The notes under the pieces were generated by a model. It saw only the letters and a list, made by a program, of their open reading frames with translations. It was not told the origin of the DNA and ran no database searches. From Candidatus Galloscillospira excrementavium (lineage in GTDB: Bacteria; Bacillota; Clostridia; Oscillospirales; Oscillospiraceae), in the NCBI GenBank assembly GCA_018711785.1, contig DVHW01000036.1:1-15009 (forward strand): a DNA stretch of 15,009 bases, in the 5' to 3' direction. How positions within the stretch are numbered: position 1 is the first letter of the stretch; every line of letters starts with the position of its first letter. Below are positions 13,995-15,009 of this stretch, piece after piece. Position numbers and translations under genes: made by a program.

Positions 13995-15009
13995 ATGGAA
14001 GGTAAATTCGACGCGGTGACCCTGGGCGAAGTCATGCTCCGCCTCTCTCCCCCCTCCGGCGGGCGGCTCCAGGTAGGCCCCACCCTGGAGCGCTATGTGG
14101 CGGGGGCCGAGCTCAACGTGGCCGCCGGCATGGCCCAGCTGGGCCTTAAGACCGCCATCTGCACCAAGCTGCCCGACAACCCGCTCTCCCGCTTCGCCCT
14201 GTCTGAGGCCCGGGCCTGGGGCGTGTCCGACGAGGCGGTGGTGTGGGACACCCATCCGGACGCCCGGCTGGGGCTTTATTACTTCGAGAGCGCCTCCGCC
14301 CCCCGGAAGCCCGCCGCCTACTACGACCGGAAGGGCTCCTCCATCAACACCCTCCGGCCCGACGAGGTGCCCGGCCACATCTACGGCAAGGCCCGGCTGT
14401 TCCACACCAGCGGCATCACCCTGGGCCTGGGGGAGCAGACCCGCACCACCGCCGCCGCGCTGATGCGCGCCTTCCACGAGGCGGGCGCCCTGCTCTCCTT
14501 TGACGTGAACTACCGCGCCAACCTCTGGACCGACCAGGAGGAGCGCGCCGCCGTGGAGCCCCTTCTGCCTCTGCTGGACGTGCTCTTCGTTTCCGAGGAG
14601 AGCCTGCGGCGGATGTTCGGCCGCACCGGCGCGCTGGAGGACATCCTCCCCTCCTTTGCCGCCGAGTACGGCATCTCCCAGATCTTCTCCACCCAGCGTA
14701 CGGTGCTCTCCCCCTCCCTCCACACCTTCACCGCCCTGGGGTACGATGCCGCCACCGGCCAGCTCTACACCGAGGAGCCCTATGAGATCCAGGTGGTGGA
14801 CCGGGTGGGCAGCGGGGACGCCTTTGTGGCCGGGGCCCTCTACGGCCTGCTGCGGCACAACGACAGCGCGGCCGCCATCCGCTACGGCAATGCCATGGCC
14901 GCCGCCAAGTGCACCGTTATGGGGGACATGTTCTGCACCACCCGCAGGGAGATCGACTCCCTCATCAAGGCCCACCACTCCGACGGCCCCCAGAGTGAGA
15001 TGGACCGCT
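13995..15009 (+). CDS. kdgK: PfkB-family sugar kinase, probably 2-keto-3-deoxygluconate kinase; 3' end off the window
   Basis: 338 complete codons are visible and no stop is reached, close to full family length. Cytoplasmic kinase using ATP to phosphorylate a sugar, here most likely 2-keto-3-deoxygluconate, giving KDPG for the Entner-Doudoroff aldolase. Seen: N-terminal TLGEVMLRLSPP, AGAELNVAAGMAQLG (PfkB signature 1 region), YYDRKGSSINTL, LFHTSGITLGLG and SFDVNYRANLW as in KdgK proteins, and signature 2 DRVGSGDAFVAGALYGL with catalytic base Asp275 (GSGDAF in place of the common GAGDAF). ATG with AGGAGG 9 bases upstream. Follows the LacI-family regulator and is probably controlled by it. A KDPG aldolase or uronate genes would be expected just to the right. 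Other PfkB specificities (fructokinase) are less likely given the FDVNYR and YYDRKGS patterns. Confidence 0.85.
   Translation, partial: MEGKFDAVTLGEVMLRLSPPSGGRLQVGPTLERYVAGAELNVAAGMAQLGLKTAICTKLPDNPLSRFALSEARAWGVSDEAVVWDTHPDARLGLYYFESASAPRKPAAYYDRKGSSINTLRPDEVPGHIYGKARLFHTSGITLGLGEQTRTTAAALMRAFHEAGALLSFDVNYRANLWTDQEERAAVEPLLPLLDVLFVSEESLRRMFGRTGALEDILPSFAAEYGISQIFSTQRTVLSPSLHTFTALGYDAATGQLYTEEPYEIQVVDRVGSGDAFVAGALYGLLRHNDSAAAIRYGNAMAAAKCTVMGDMFCTTRREIDSLIKAHHSDGPQSEMDR

Noticed and set aside
12879..14978. Open reading frame of 699 codons on the minus strand, opposite the LacI-family and kinase genes
   Set aside because: Low-complexity Gly/Val/Ala-rich translation with no domain; the plus strand carries two complete family signatures with ribosome sites.

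Overview
The window looks like part of a GC-rich Gram-positive gut anaerobe, probably a Clostridia/Oscillospiraceae relative. That is inferred from the high GC content, strong AGGAGG-type ribosome binding sites, a lipoprotein solute-binding protein, S-layer homology (SLH) repeats on a secreted glycosidase and Firmicutes-like enzymes. No rRNA, tRNA, CRISPR or mobile element was seen.

Layout. Everything from 1 to 12679 is on the minus strand; 12894 to the right end is on the plus strand. (1) 1-4816: a sensor kinase and NarL-type response regulator, followed with tiny gaps by a divergent NagB-like deaminase, NagA and a class II ketose-bisphosphate aldolase cut by the left edge. This looks like one operon from a promoter at 4943-4971. 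(2) 5049-7760: a three-gene ABC importer of the nitrate/sulfonate/taurine type (permease, ATPase, lipoprotein), closed by an intrinsic terminator at 4975-5017. (3) 7945-11160: a large secreted GH3 glycosidase with an Ig-like domain and three SLH repeats. (4) 11528-12679: a phosphofructokinase of the pyrophosphate-type lineage with its own terminator. (5) 12894 onward: a LacI-family regulator and a PfkB sugar kinase (probably KDG kinase) cut by the right edge.

Main discovery. Three separate minus-strand units (ABC importer, GH3 enzyme, phosphofructokinase) share the same promoter architecture. A 19-bp dyad (GTATGA-N7-TCATAC twice, GGATGA-N7-TCATCC once, with an A-rich spacer on the coding strand) is followed, exactly 23 bases later, by a -10 box (TATACT, TACAAT, TACAAT). 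The dyad abuts the -35 position and the -35 hexamers are weak. This suggests a small regulon driven by an activator that joins polysaccharide attack, an importer and glycolysis. The regulator is not identified; the LacI-type protein and the NarL-type response regulator of this window are both candidates, as is one encoded elsewhere.

Together the genes describe amino-sugar and sugar use: N-acetylhexosamine-6-phosphate deacetylation and deamination, hexose phosphate phosphorylation and aldol cleavage, surface glycoside hydrolysis, and an Entner-Doudoroff-type branch at the right end.
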